DNA from: Prorocentrum cordatum
Lineage: Eukaryota; Sar; Dinophyceae; Prorocentrales; Prorocentraceae
NCBI GenBank assembly: GCA_963575745.1
Contig: CAUYUJ010016712.1
Location: forward strand, 110,001 to 174,000
Length of the DNA stretch: 64,000 nt
Direction of reading: 5' to 3'
In this document: in pieces, positions 31,755 to 42,560 of the stretch
Layout: each line of letters opens with the position of its first letter
How positions within the stretch are numbered: position 1 is the first letter of the stretch
Position numbers and translations under genes: made by a program
The notes under the pieces: generated by a model
Databases searched by the model: none
Told to the model about the DNA's origin: nothing
Seen by the model: the letters and a program-made list of their open reading frames with translations, nothing else

Positions 31755-31931
31755 AAAAGTAGGGCGACGAGATCTATGCATATCCACTGCTCCTGGCCAG
31801 GCCAATCCTGGGCCCAGGAGCGGTGTATACGCCCTCCTGGCCTGGCCAGGGAGGCATATACACCGCTCCTGGGCCCAGGATGGGCCTGGCCAGGAGCAGT
31901 GGATATGCATAGATCTCGTCGCCCTAAAAAG
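31755..31931. mobile_element. palindromic MITE family 1, intergenic copy with 5-bp TSD
   Basis: The element is 31760-31926 (167 bp), starting TAGGGCGACGAGATCTATGC and ending GCATAGATCTCGTCGCCCTA. The two halves are inverted copies over about 80 bp with only a few mismatches, so the whole element is one near-perfect palindrome. AAAAG at 31755-31759 is repeated at 31927-31931, a 5-bp target duplication. No open frame. The second copy at 49452-49625 lies inside a gene and behaves as an intron. Confidence 0.9.
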
Positions 31932-31954
31932 AGAGTCTAGGTGGCGCAATCGAT

Positions 31955-32268
31955 GGAGTGCAATCCAGCCAGCGACGGAGCGACGACGGGGCGGCGACGG
32001 CTGCAACATAGCCGCCAGACTGACGGACAGGGCCAGACGACGGGCGGCGACGAGGCGGCGACGGGGCGGCGACGGCGGCAACGGCAGACAGGCCCAGACG
32101 ACGGGCGGCGACGAGGCGGCGACGGGTCGGCGACCACGGCAACATAGCCGCCAGACAGGCCCAGACGACGGGCGGCGACGAGGCAGCGACGGGGTGGCGA
32201 CGGCAGCATGAACGTCAGACTGGCAGACAGGTCCAAGAATCCCTAAATGCAAGCACTGTTCAGAGAAT
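31955..32268. repeat. GGCGGCGACGG repeat family D, copy 2
   Basis: Four units with GGCAACATAGCCGCCAGAC, CAGGCCCAGACGACGGGCGGCGAC and GAGGCGGCGACGGGG, then the tail CTAAATGCAAGCACTG and GAATCAAACTA, as in 16085-16345. It starts just 24 bp after the palindromic MITE's target duplication. Confidence 0.78.
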
Positions 32269-32284
32269 CAAACTATCCAATAGG

Positions 32285-32575
32285 ACGCCGTTGAAAGCAC
32301 CATCAAAACATGTCGTTTCCGACAGCGCCGTGTTTGGAAAAAGTGAGACACAACTGTTCCGTCAGGGCACTATCAGGAACAGCATCAAGACATTGCGTGT
32401 CCGACAGCGCGACATCGTTAACGCCGTGAACTACACATGTTTCCAACGGGGAGCCGTTGGCAACACCCCGAAAGCACTACTTTTTTCTGGGAGGGTGCCG
32501 TCGGAAACACCAGAACTGCGCACCGAGAGCTCGCCATCGGAAACACAACAAAACCATTGCGCTGCCCATGGCTGC
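32285..32575. repeat. GGCGCCATCGGAAACACC-type repeat, island 2
   Basis: Five to six units of 45-60 bp such as CGCCGTTGAAAGCACCATC, GCCGTCGGAAACACC and CGCCATCGGAAACACAAC. Confidence 0.7.
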
Positions 32576-33485
32576 CAGGCGCTGGATCCACCGTCAGGAT
32601 TGGAGTTAGGTCGGGCATGTCCCCCTACAGGCGGATTTTGGAAGAAAAATGAAAAATAGTCAAAGAAAATTTAAAAAAATAACCCAAAAATCATTAAAAG
32701 AACATCCCCTGACTATTTTTTTGCTATTTGTGAATTTTCCTCCTGTAGAGGGACATGACCGACTTAAGATTGGAGACAAGTGGGGGGGGGGGGGGGGGGC
32801 AGATCATGTGCGGGACACGTATCCACATCCACGGCCTCGCGGTCAGCACTCCTTCGCCACGACTCCACAGATACTGGGCGGCTCTGCACTGATGCCCCGT
32901 GCGGGGCGCCATCCGTGGGATCGTGCATCCACAGGATCGCGCCACGGAAGCCAGACCGCGAGGGCACGGATGTGGACATGATCTGCGAAGTGCTCTCAGA
33001 AAGCGGTCTCTGGGCCCCTCCCGAGGACCTCCACCTTCGGCTGAAACGCAGGCGTCCAAGGGCCTTTTCATCCTTCTGGCGCATCCTTCCAATCCGGTCG
33101 CACTGTAGGAGGGATACCGTTCCTGCAGCGCGCTACGTGGCGCCAGCTATCGCTCCTTCCTCTCCCTCCTGCTGCGCCCAGCAGCCCCGCCCGCCCGGGG
33201 GGGTAGGGGGGAGGGGAAGGCTTCGTAGAAGCACCCCTGCTTCTTAGAAGGCGCGGGCCTTGTCTGCAGATGCAGGTCCGGCGCCTTCTAAGAAGCAGCC
33301 TCCTTCAAAGAAGCCCTTCCCCCTTCTCTTAGCTGATTATTCATCTCGGATCGACTCCTGACGGCCCCTGGGCTCGAAAACAGCCTTCGGACGCCGAAGC
33401 CGACAAAAAAATCGCTCTGAAAACGAGACGGCGAGGACACAGACACGGATCAATTCGTCGCCCGCGAGCAAGGGGCCGAGAGCCC
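32576..33485. other. G18 run and a hairpin in otherwise unique DNA
   Basis: Positions 32782-32799 are 18 consecutive G. A hairpin at 33239-33296 has perfect 16-bp arms (GCTTCTTAGAAGGCGC at 33239 and its complement at 33281) with partial extension toward a central TGCA. No gene recognised. Confidence 0.7.
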
Positions 33486-33489
33486 ATAA

Positions 33490-33725
33490 GCATGTCATTC
33501 CCGACCGGAGCATCTGACTGCTCTCGGACGCCCCTCCGTCGACCTCGGAGTTCCGGAGTTCAGCGCGGGGAAGCAGCAAGACACGCTGCGTTTCCCACAG
33601 GGTGCTCTCGGAACACACGGCAGAAGCACTTCGACTCCGAGGGCGCCATCGGAAGCACCGTAAAAAAATGCTCCCCGTGGGGCGCCACCGATAACACTGT
33701 CAAGGCTCAGCGCTTTTCAGTTACC
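33490..33725. repeat. GGCGCCATCGGAAACACC-type repeat, island 3
   Basis: Units GGTGCTCTCGGAACACAC, GGCGCCATCGGAAGCACCG and GGCGCCACCGATAACACTG about 50 bp apart. Confidence 0.7.
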
Positions 33726-33769
33726 AAGAGCCCTGCGTTTCGCACAGCCGCTGGGTGCTGGATCAGCGA

Positions 33770-34098
33770 TCGCGCCGCATCGCCGTTGCATCGACAACAC
33801 ATCGCCGATGCAGCATCGGCGACGCCGGCGATGCATCGGCGACGCCAAGATGGAGAAAATCGGGCTCAACATCTGGGGAACCCGGAAGGTACCGATACTG
33901 CTACTCCCTGGACCTCTCCCAGTGTGCGTTCTGACCAGAATTTCGTGGCGAATCCAGCGGTGGCGAACAGGCCAGGAGGCCGGAAACGGGGAAAATGGGC
34001 GGAGGGGTAGCAGTGAGGATACCTTTTCCTCCTCTGAACATCGAGCCGCCGCATCGGCGATGCATCGGCGATGGGGCGCGATCCTCCGACCCCATCCG
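33770..34098. repeat. dispersed palindromic repeat family C containing MITE family 2
   Basis: The left end carries GATCGCGCCGCATCGCCG and ATCGCCGATGC modules; the right end carries their inverse (GCATCGGCGATGCATCGGCG, GGGGCGCGATCCTCCGACC). The interior from 33874 to 34036 is a separate inverted-repeat element. The related copy at 44740-44870 lacks that interior, so this is a nested insertion. Confidence 0.72.
33874..34036. mobile_element. MITE-like element family 2, copy 2, nested
   Basis: 163 bp, flanked by AACATC at 33868-33873 and 34037-34042, a readable 6-bp target duplication. The inverted ends contain GGTACCGATACTGCTACTCC and GGGGTAGCAGTGAGGATACC. The middle (TGGACCTCTCCC, GTTCTGACCAGAA, GCGAATCCAGCGG) matches 10764-10921. 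No coding capacity. Confidence 0.8.
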
Positions 34099-34104
34099 CT
34101 CGAA

Positions 34105-34310
34105 GCCATCTGTCAGGAGAGAGAAAAAACACACACAGACACCAATCACCGTCGATTCCAACGGAAATATGGAGACGATGGGGGGTGGAGGGGAAGACGA
34201 ACAGTCAGGAACTATTGCAAGTGTGGGGAATCCTGGGATGTGTGCCTATCTATGTGTGTGTGTGTCCTTCGGCCCCTTCGATCTGGGAGGCCCAGATGCA
34301 TAGGTCTGAG
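34105..34310. repeat. dispersed repeat family A, copy 3, inverted
   Basis: Plus strand shows ACACACACAGACACC, GGAAATATGGAGACG, GGGGAAGACGAAC, GGGGAATCCTGGGATGTGTG and GGGCCC-like C-runs: the complement of the landmarks at 9100-9530 and 21695-22010 in reverse order. Confidence 0.62.
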
Positions 34311-35160
34311 TCCCTCCCCTCCCCCACCCAAGGGGGGGCCTGCTGGCATGCTCTGGCCCTGGTACTGCATGGACATGGGCGGCCCGCCTACCGGCATGCC
34401 CTCGGGGGCCATCGTCTTCAAGGGCTGGGCCTGGCAGGAATCCAGGAAGCAGCGGGGAGGCAGCGGGGAGCAGGGAGTGTCACGAGCGGCGAGCAGATCC
34501 GTATCCGCGCCATCGCGGTCTGGATTCGGGGGCGCGATCCCGCGGATACGCGGTCGCACAGACACGTTCCGCGCGGGGCATCCGCGAGAAAAACGCCCAG
34601 TATCCGCAGGGTCGCGGTCAAGGGGCCCAGCCCGCGAGGGCGCGCACACGGATATGTTTGTCGCCAACGAGAATGGGAATAGAGGGCCTCCCCCCCGTCA
34701 CCAGACGTCGTCCAGGACCCCCCCTCCACCCCCTTCTCCACCTCTTTCGGGTGCAAGCGGAAGCTGGCCTCTGTCGCGGGCCGCTATCTGCTCGGGTGCC
34801 TGCTTGGCTGGCTCGATCCGAAGCGAAATGTGTTCTTGTCTTGGGCCCTTCGACTCCCGATACCCTCAGGCTGCACAATCAGTTCGGCAAAGCTACGGCA
34901 GTGGACCCCAATTTGGCCTTGGTCCCACACCTTTAGTGCGCATGGCGCCGTGCAGTCTCGGCAGCGATTGATGATGACGGTCACGAACATGATGCTGACT
35001 GTGCAAGTGAATTTTTCGATACGCCAATGTAGCTCCAGATTGCCAACATGGGCTCTAAGAAGGACGAAGACGGCTCAGAGTGGCCCAGCATGGCCACAAA
35101 ATGGCTCCGGGTAGTCCCAGGATGCAGTCGCGGAATGCGTGAGAGAGACGGGGGAAATCA
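34311..35160. other. no recognisable gene
   Basis: Unique sequence. A plus-strand frame (33808-34971) crosses families A and C and is therefore not a gene. Confidence 0.4.
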
Positions 35161-35164
35161 TAAC

Positions 35165-35170
35165 AGCAGC

Positions 35171-35253
<83 letters not shown>

Positions 35254-35275
35254 GAACAACAACAACAATTACAAT
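35165..35275. repeat. AAC trinucleotide microsatellite
   Basis: About 33 ACA/AAC triplets with few interruptions; gives a poly-Asn frame on the plus strand and poly-Val on the minus. Confidence 0.93.
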
Positions 35276-35394
35276 CATTTTAAGACTGTTCGCCCTTATC
35301 TGTTCGAGTGTCCAATAACGCGTATTTCCCAGACCCTTGATACCCGCCCTCCCCATCTTCGATCGAACCCCTTTTGGGGGGTATACCTTTCTTC

Positions 35395-35548
35395 CCTGCA
35401 GGCCGGGCCCCGGCAAGCGGCGGGGCGGCCGCGGACCGTCGGCCTGACCAACGGCAGCGCTGATCGGCGGGGCGGCCGCGGACCGTCGACCCGACCCCCA
35501 GAGGGACGGACAGGGGACCGACCACGACGAGAACGACGACGACGACGT

Positions 35549-35605
<57 letters not shown>

Positions 35606-35620
35606 GCGAAAGCGAGAGAG
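35395..35620. repeat. duplicated GCGGGGCGGCCGCGGACCGTCG and GAC microsatellite
   Basis: A 20-bp core GGGGCGGCCGCGGACCGTCG occurs at 35421 and again at 35468. GAC/ACG triplets follow at 35523-35608. Confidence 0.85.
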
Positions 35621-35634
35621 AACGACAGCAGGGC

Positions 35635-36285
35635 CACGAAGGACACGAAGCAGGCCACGAAGGGCGACAGCAGGGACACGAAGGGAATGCGTATGGGGCC
35701 ACGAAGAGCGCGAACGAGCGGGGGCCACGAAAGGCAGATAATGCGGGGCCACAGAGGACAACGATGGGGCCATTGAAGGTAGCAACTGGGCCACATAGGA
35801 CAGCGAGGTGGCCACACACGGCGACAGCGGGGCCACGAAGGGCATGCACATGGGGCCAAAACCGGCGCGAACGAGCGGGGGCCACGAAGGGCATACGTTT
35901 TTTGGGCCGCGGAGGGCAAGAACAGCGCCACTGAGGGCAGCAACGGGGCCACGAAGGGCAGCGAGGGGGCCACGAAGGGCGACAGCGGGGCCACGAAGGG
36001 CATGCATATGGGGCAACCACGGGAGCGAACGAGCGGGGGCCACGAAGGGCATACATGTATGGAACCACGAAGGGCAGCGAGGGGGCCACGAAGGGCTGCA
36101 ACGGGGCCACGAAGGGCTGCAACGGGGCTACGAGGGGCAGCGAGGGGGCCACGAAGGGCTGCAACGGGGCCACGAAACAAAGCGAGGGGGCCACGAAAGG
36201 CTGCAACGGGGCCACGAAGGGCAGCGAGGACGCCACGAGGGGCTGCAACGGGGCCACGAAGGGCAGCGAGGGGGTGTCGGGCGCA
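35635..36285. repeat. GGCCACGAAGGGC 21-bp minisatellite
   Basis: About 25 units of GGGGCCACGAAGGGCNGCAAC or GGGGGCCACGAAGGGCAGCG, mostly 21 bp, from perfectly regular (36060-36270) to irregular (35640-36000). Units of 21 bp keep all frames open (heptad Gly-His-Glu-Gly on plus, Phe-Val-Ala-Pro on minus). Because both strands and several frames are equally open, I treat it as satellite and not a coding repeat. Confidence 0.88.
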
Positions 36286-36289
36286 CGGC

Positions 36290-36525
36290 GCTTGAGTAAA
36301 TTGCAAAAAAGTCCAACGCAAGGGCGCTATTCTATAATAAATTGCAAGCAAGTCTCCAGCGAGAGCGCGACTCCAGAGCGCCGGGAGAGCGATTCCTGAA
36401 TAAATTGTGTGGAATTCCCCAGCGAGAGCGCGATTCCTGAATGAAATGCAAGGAAGTTTCGGGCGGGAGCGGGGGCCCTGGCTGAATTGTGAAGAAGTAT
36501 CAGGCGGGAGCCGCTGTTGTTGTAA
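36290..36525. repeat. 48-bp repeat (AAATTGCAAG / CAGCGAGAGCGCGA)
   Basis: Four to five units with AATAAATTGCAAG, AAGTCTCCAGCGAGAGCGCGA and GATTCCTGAAT. It directly follows the 21-bp array. Confidence 0.78.
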
Positions 36526-36669
36526 ATCGGGGGCCAACGACACAGTTTGACCCTCAAGACTTGCCCTGATCAAAAATCAGAGTGCGAACCCCGGGAAGGG
36601 CACTTCAATCGAAAAAAACAATGTGCACCGGACGGGGGGGATCAAACATTAATTATTCTTCAGAAATGA

Positions 36670-36945
<276 letters not shown>

Positions 36946-37785
36946 ACCTATGCTTCTTAGCCGTCTGCTTTCTCACTCGCTCGGCGTTCTATCTCTTTTT
37001 CTTGGCGCGAGCGCACGGAATCAGCTGTGAGCCCCCGCGCGCGGTATTGCGGCAGCAGGAACATCCAGCTCTTGCACCCGCTGATAACGGCGGGATGACA
37101 GAGCTGGCATAGCTTGCGATAGCTTTCCAGCGCCTCCGCGACCTTACCCACTTTCGGGCCGGCAGGGATAGGCACGTTCTCCTGCCACGCCTTCTACTGA
37201 GAATTGCAACTGCCCGCCCCATGGGTGATGCTGCTCCTCCGCACCGTCAGCAAGCATCCGTATCCACAGCTTCTGGAGCCCTGCCCTGGGCTTCTGGAGC
37301 CCTGCCCTGGGCCCGTCGACAGCGATGGGTGTGGAGATTTTCCTGCCCGCAAGGGCGGGCAGATATCCATACCCACAACTCCTCGCGTCCCAGGCGGTTT
37401 GTATATCCACGAGCCCCCCTTTCGGAGACCGCCAGGCTGCGCGGGATAGATTTTGCAGAATTGAGCAGCCCAGTAATCATCGGCGCAGTGAGGCACTTAG
37501 CCACACTGTGAGCAGCCGGCCCTGTCCAGGGGCGCAAGGACGTGCGGTCCTCTGCTGGACAACCGTGTCCAGGTCGTTGTGTGGTCTGTTTGTTTCCTCT
37601 GTCTCTCGTCTATCGAGTCCTGGCTCCGTGTCACTGTCTACTTAGGGGGCCCGTGGCGCCAGGAGAAGCCGCCCGGAGGGCACGGCGGGGGGATCCCTCG
37701 GATTCCAGGGCGCTGGCGTGTCTGGGGATTCTCACACGGACGCCACCGCGCGGCCAGGAGGGCCCCAGTGGGCCTCGCATACTGC
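36946..37785. other. no recognisable gene
   Basis: Contains a 21-bp direct duplication (CTTCTGGAGCCCTGCCCTGGG at 37269 and 37290). Otherwise unique. Confidence 0.5.
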
Positions 37786-37787
37786 TC

Positions 37788-38340
37788 CAGGAGGCCCCGA
37801 AGAGGGCCTCAAGAGCCCAAGACGGCCCAAGAGAACAGCCAGACGCCCCAAGAAGGCCTCAAGACAACAATAGAAGCCCTCAATACGCCCCAAGAAGACC
37901 TGCAAGAGGACCCGCCAGAAGCCAGAATCATTGATTTCCCGATGGTGCTTGGCAGAACGTCACGGCCCAAGATATCTCCAAGATGGCTTCAAGACAGCAC
38001 CAAGAGAACCCCAAGAGGGCCCCAAGAGGGCCCCAAGATGGCCGAAGAGGCCCCCGGGACGGCCCCGAAACGGCCCAGGAGTCAAGACGACCAAAAGGGG
38101 CCCAACACGGCCCAAGAGAACCCCGGGACATCCTAAGAGGGCCACAAGAACGCCCAAGAGCCCCCAACAGGCCCTAAAAAGGCCCGAGAAGACCCCCTTG
38201 AAGCCCCCAGAAGGGCGCCACATAAGCCTGAAGGGGAATAGCAGGAGGAGGAAGAGGAGGAAGAGGAGAAGGAGGAGGAGGAGGAGAAGGAGGAGGAGAG
38301 GATACCCGGAGCCCCAATGATTCCCCAAGACTCCAGAAGG
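37788..38340. repeat. CCAAGAGGCC-type repeat, island 2, with GGA tract
   Basis: CCCAAGACGGCCCAAGAG units to 38215, a GGA purine tract 38240-38300, then more units to 38370. Confidence 0.8.
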
Positions 38341-38639
38341 GCCCAAGATGCCGCCCAGATCGTTCAAGATGGCCCAACAAAGCCCCAGCCCCAGCACGCC
38401 CTCAAGATGGGCCCCCAGAGGGGCGAAAATGTTTAGCCCCGATGTTGCCGACAATGGTCCGAGCGAGCTAGCGCGCCAGTGTCCGCCGAGGGGCGGGGCC
38501 CATCAGGCCAGCGCGGGCGGGCCAGAGCCCTCAGGGATCGAAGTCGGCCTCTATGGAGGTTACGGAGGGGAGCGCGTATGGGGAAGGTGCTCGTGACCCG
38601 GCATGTGGATACTGGTAGCCGGTCGGGTCCAAAGATTGT

Positions 38640-39470
38640 CCGAAGATGGCTCAAGAGGCTCTCTGACGCACCCAAGAGGCCCCTTGATGGCCTAAGATGG
38701 CACGAAAGCTGCCCCAGACACCCACAAGACGGCTCAGCCCAGGGGTCCTGCGCCAGAGGGCGCAGCCCGTCAGATCCGGCCGCTCCCGCCTGCGAGCTGG
38801 GCCGTGCAAGGGCACTCTGACAGCGTGCTTGGCAGCACTCGCCAGGGCTTAGTCAGAGCCTCCATGACGTCCCTCCAGTGGGCCGCTACTCTGGCGGCGG
38901 TCGCTCGCAGATCGCCCTGGGGGGAAGCACGGAAAAAGGCCCCCTCTGGCCCCAAGACTACAGTACCTTCAAGGCCTCAAGACGGCCCAAGAGAGCCTCC
39001 AAGAGGGCTCCAAGACAATCCAAGAGGGCCCGATATGGCTCATGGGCACCCCCAGACGACCCACGATGACCGCCAGACGGCCTGAGAAGCCCCCAAGATG
39101 CACCAGGAGAGCTCCAAGTTCACCCCCGCGAGGGCCCCAAAAATTCCAAAATCGATGTCCTTTCGGTGGTTCAAAACATATTGACGCTCTCGCCTTTCCG
39201 CGCTTTCAGCACTCCAAGAAGACGGCCCACGGTGCCCCAAAGAGGGCCCCGAGACTGCCCAAGAGGGTCCACAAATGGACCATAGAGGCCCCCAAAGACG
39301 GCCTCTGCGAGAACACGACCTGACACTTCGAGCCTCCGCCGCCCCAGAGGCCCCAAACAGGTCTCCACAGGCCCCCAAAGGGCCTGCACGATGCCCCTGA
39401 GAGGCTCCCAGCCCCAAGAGGCCCCCCAGAAGCCCCCAAAGAGCTCGCCAAGAGGCGAGACAGTTATACG
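38640..39470. repeat. CCAAGAGGCC-type repeat, island 3
   Basis: Units such as CAAGAGGCTCTCTGACG, CCCAAGACTACAG, GGCCCAAGAGAGCCTCC and CCCCAAGAGGCCCC at 10-20 bp spacing, less dense between 38730 and 38930. Confidence 0.72.
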
Positions 39471-39945
39471 AATTCCAACGACGGCTGGTCCACCACCCAG
39501 GCACGGTGGCGCAGCGTGCCGAGGGCCACAAGATCTGCCGCCCCCTGCTGATTTACAGTGGAAGTCAGTCCACAAGAAACCTTGCACAAGGAACCCAGGA
39601 CGTCCATTGATTTGTGGCGTGGGAACGTCGCACTTTCCATCGCGAAACCATCGAAACCCAAGAAACCTAGGGCACCCTGGAGGCAAGCAGGGTGTTTCTT
39701 GGCAGGGGCCTCCACTGTATCACAGGGGGGGCCTGGCGTGCTGAACTTCTTCTGGCTGGTATTGGCTTCCTCTTTCCAAAAGACCTCCCCCCTGGGCCTT
39801 CGGCTCAGCGCGCCAGCCACGCGGAAGGCCGGGCCGCTGCGCAACCCACGTCTCCAAAAACGGCACCTTCGCTCGGGACATCCTCAACAAATCGCGATAC
39901 TGGGGATCCTTAGCCCAAGACGCCTTACGATAAGAATGAACGTTT
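39471..39945. other. no recognisable gene
   Basis: Unique sequence between two CCAAGAGG islands; no supported frame. Confidence 0.4.
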
Positions 39946-39947
39946 CG

Positions 39948-40420
39948 CCCAAGACGGCCTCAACATGACGGCAGACGGCCCAAGAGGCCTCCAAGAGGTC
40001 CTCCAGGAAGGCCCGAAGAGGCCAAAATCATCCATTGGCCTTAGGTTGTTGAAGGATTTTGGCATGTGTTTCTTTCGGCCTTCCGACGGCCCGAGACGGC
40101 CCAAGAGCCCCCAAAGATCGCCCCAAAGATCGCCCAAGAGGCCTCCAGGATGGCCCCAGAACGGCCCAAGAGGCCTCCAAGACACCCAAAGATGGCCTCC
40201 AAGACGGCCCTGGAGCACCCCAAGAGGGCCCCAAGTCGGCCCAGAGAGGCCCCAAGACAGCATCCGACGGCGCCAGAAGGGCCAGGAATGCCCTGAGACG
40301 GCCAAAGAGGCCCCCGAAAACCCCCCAAAGGCCCCCAATAGGCACAAGGACGCCCCCAAGATGCCTCCAAGAAACTCCCAGGAAGCTCCCAGAGGCTCCC
40401 AAGAGTGCCTGATCTCCTCC
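39948..40420. repeat. CCAAGAGGCC-type repeat, island 4
   Basis: Dense units. The phrase TTGAAGGATTTTGGC at 40050 matches island 1 (11830), so the islands share more than the short unit. Confidence 0.82.
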
Positions 40421-40789
40421 GCCATCCTCCCCCAAGTATTCCCCGAAGGGTTTCCACAACGGCTGGGGGAACACATGGTCCGATAGCTTACCAGAGCTCT
40501 TGCCATAACACTCGGCCACGTGGGCGATTCCAACAGGCAGGGGGCGGCGGTGATTTGGCGTCTTCGATAGAGGTGGCACGGTGTTGTGCCTCTGCTCCGA
40601 TCTCGAGGTGTTCTTCGAGCCGTTCTGGTAGATTCGTCGACCTGCCTTCGGGCGCTCCTCGGCTCCCTCGCTGCCTTCCCGCGGCCTCCTAAGCCCCCCT
40701 TCAGGGTCGGCGGAACCGACCGCAGGGCCTCTCCAGAATGGGCCGGCGTCCCCGAGGTCGCATCCCTCGTAAAAAAATGCTCGCGCGTC

Positions 40790-41185
40790 CACACCCACGA
40801 CCACTTGGAAGAACTGCGGGCCCGCACCCCCGGAGCCACGGCCCTTCGCACAAACTATGAGCCCGCGCTCTCGAGGCCACCACCTCTTGCAAGAGGGCCC
40901 CCCCTCCTTCAGGCCACGACCCCTCGCACGCAAGGACAACGGATCCGCGCTCCCAGAGCCACGATCCCACATGAAAGCGATTGATCCGCGCTCCCAGGGC
41001 CGCGATCCGTTATAGTTCTGCGCTCCCTGGCCCACGGCTCCTCGTGGAAAGAAAAGCTGGGTCTGCAGTCCCAGAACCACAAGCTATTGCGCATGAGTAC
41101 GGGCCCGCGCGCTCCCGAGGACACAATCCCTCGCTCCCGAGGCCCTGAGTTCTGGCACTAAAACACGTGGATCGCAACCCCGAGT
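40790..41185. repeat. CGCTCCCAGAGCCACGATCC-type repeat
   Basis: Eight irregular units of about 45 bp (for example GGATCCGCGCTCCCAGAGCC, GATCCGCGCTCCCAGGGCC, CCGCGCGCTCCCGAGGACAC). The region 40421-40790 before it is unique sequence. Confidence 0.72.
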
Positions 41186-41384
41186 CTTTTGTAAAAAAGG
41201 CGTGCCCTGGTGCTTGAGGTTACGAAAACTTGAAAAACCAAATCCCGCCAGCCCACTGGGGCGTGGGTGGTCTACCGAGATTCTCCCCTCTTACAAAACC
41301 CTTTTCCCATCGGTGAGGGGCACCCTCCCCCCCCATCCCTGAGATTTCTTGGGGCGGCACAGAGTGTCAGGGTGGCCTCTTTCG

Positions 41385-41900
41385 CCCAAGATGTCTCCAA
41401 GAGGGCCCCCGATGCTCCAAGATGGCCCCCAAGACGGCTCAAGATAGCCGAAGATGAATCAAGATAGTTTCCGACATGCCCCCAAGAGGCTCAAGATGTC
41501 CACAGGACGGCTCCAAGTGCTCTGGGAGCCCATTCAGGATTTCCCCAAGAGGCAAAATCCTTCAACAACCCCAGGAAATTTAATGATAGTCGCCTTCTCG
41601 CTTTATCGTTTCCGATGCCGTTGCCAGGCCTGAGTACGGCCCCAGGGTGGCCCAAGAACGCCTCAAGAGGGCCCCAAGCGATGTTGATGGCCCGGAGGGG
41701 GTGGGGGAGGGACCCCCCCTCTTTTGAACGACGCCCTCCAAGATGGCCCCAAAGGCCTTCCAAGGCCCCCAAGAGGCCCCCAAGATGGCACCAAGATAGC
41801 CCCAAGACAAGGATCCCTTGACCCTCCAAAATAACCTCAAGAAGGCCGCGACAAAGCCCCACGAGGACCCTAAGAAGGCCTCCAGTGGACCCCAAGACGG
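41385..41900. repeat. CCAAGAGGCC-type repeat, island 5
   Basis: CCCAAGATGTCTCCAAG, CCCCAAGAGGCCCCC and similar units. AAAATCCTTCAACAACCCC (41558) is the complement of the TTGAAGGATTTT phrase found in islands 1 and 4. Confidence 0.8.
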
Positions 41901-41917
41901 CTGCCAGCTGCCAGAGT

Positions 41918-42560
41918 CTTCGTCCTCCTCCTCCTCCTCCTCATCCTCCTCCTCCTCGCCTTCGTCCTCTGCCTCCTCGCCCTCCTCCTCCTCCTCCTCC
42001 TCCTCCTCCTCCTCCCTCCTCCTCCTCCCTCCTCCTCCTCCCTCCTCCTCCTCCTCCTCCTCTCCTCCTCCTTCCTCCTCCTCCTCCTCCTTTTCCTCCT
42101 CCTCCCCTCCTCCTTTTCCTCCTCCTCCTCCTCCTCCTCCTCCTCCTCCTCTCCTCCTCCTCCTCCTCCTCCTCCTCTCCCTCCTTTTCCTCCTCCTCCT
42201 CCTCCTCCTCCTCCTCCTCCTCCCTCCTCCTCCTCCCCCTCCTCCTCCTCCTCCTCCTCCTCCTCCTCCTTCCTCCTCCTCCTCCTCCTTTCCTCCTCCT
42301 TCCCTCCTCCTCCTCCTCCTCCTTCCTCCTCCTCCTCCCTCCTCTCCTCCTCTCCTCTCCTCCCCTCCTCTCCTCCTCCTCCTCCCTCCTCCTCCTCCTC
42401 CTCCTCCTCCTCCTCCTCCTTTTCCTCCTCCTCCTCTTCTCCTCCTCCTCCCTCCTCCTCCTCCTCCTCCTCCTCCTCCTCCTCCTCCTCCTCCTCCTCC
42501 TCCTCCTCCTCCTCCTCCTCCTCCTCCTGCTCGTCCTCCTCCTCCTGCTCGTCCCCCCCT
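41918..42560. repeat. 640-bp TCC/CTC homopyrimidine tract
   Basis: Essentially uninterrupted pyrimidines on the plus strand with TCC units and T- or C-slips, plus a few G (CGTCC, CTGCTCG) at the ends. It is the longest triplex-capable tract in the window. Apparent proteins of about 260-300 residues on both strands are artefacts. Confidence 0.95.

Noticed and set aside
33808-34971. 387-codon plus-strand frame
   Set aside because: Runs through a nested MITE and two dispersed repeat families, which excludes a conserved gene.
35280-36573. 425-codon minus-strand frame of Phe-Val-Ala-Pro heptads
   Set aside because: Translation of the 21-bp GGCCACGAAGGGC satellite; several other frames are equally open.
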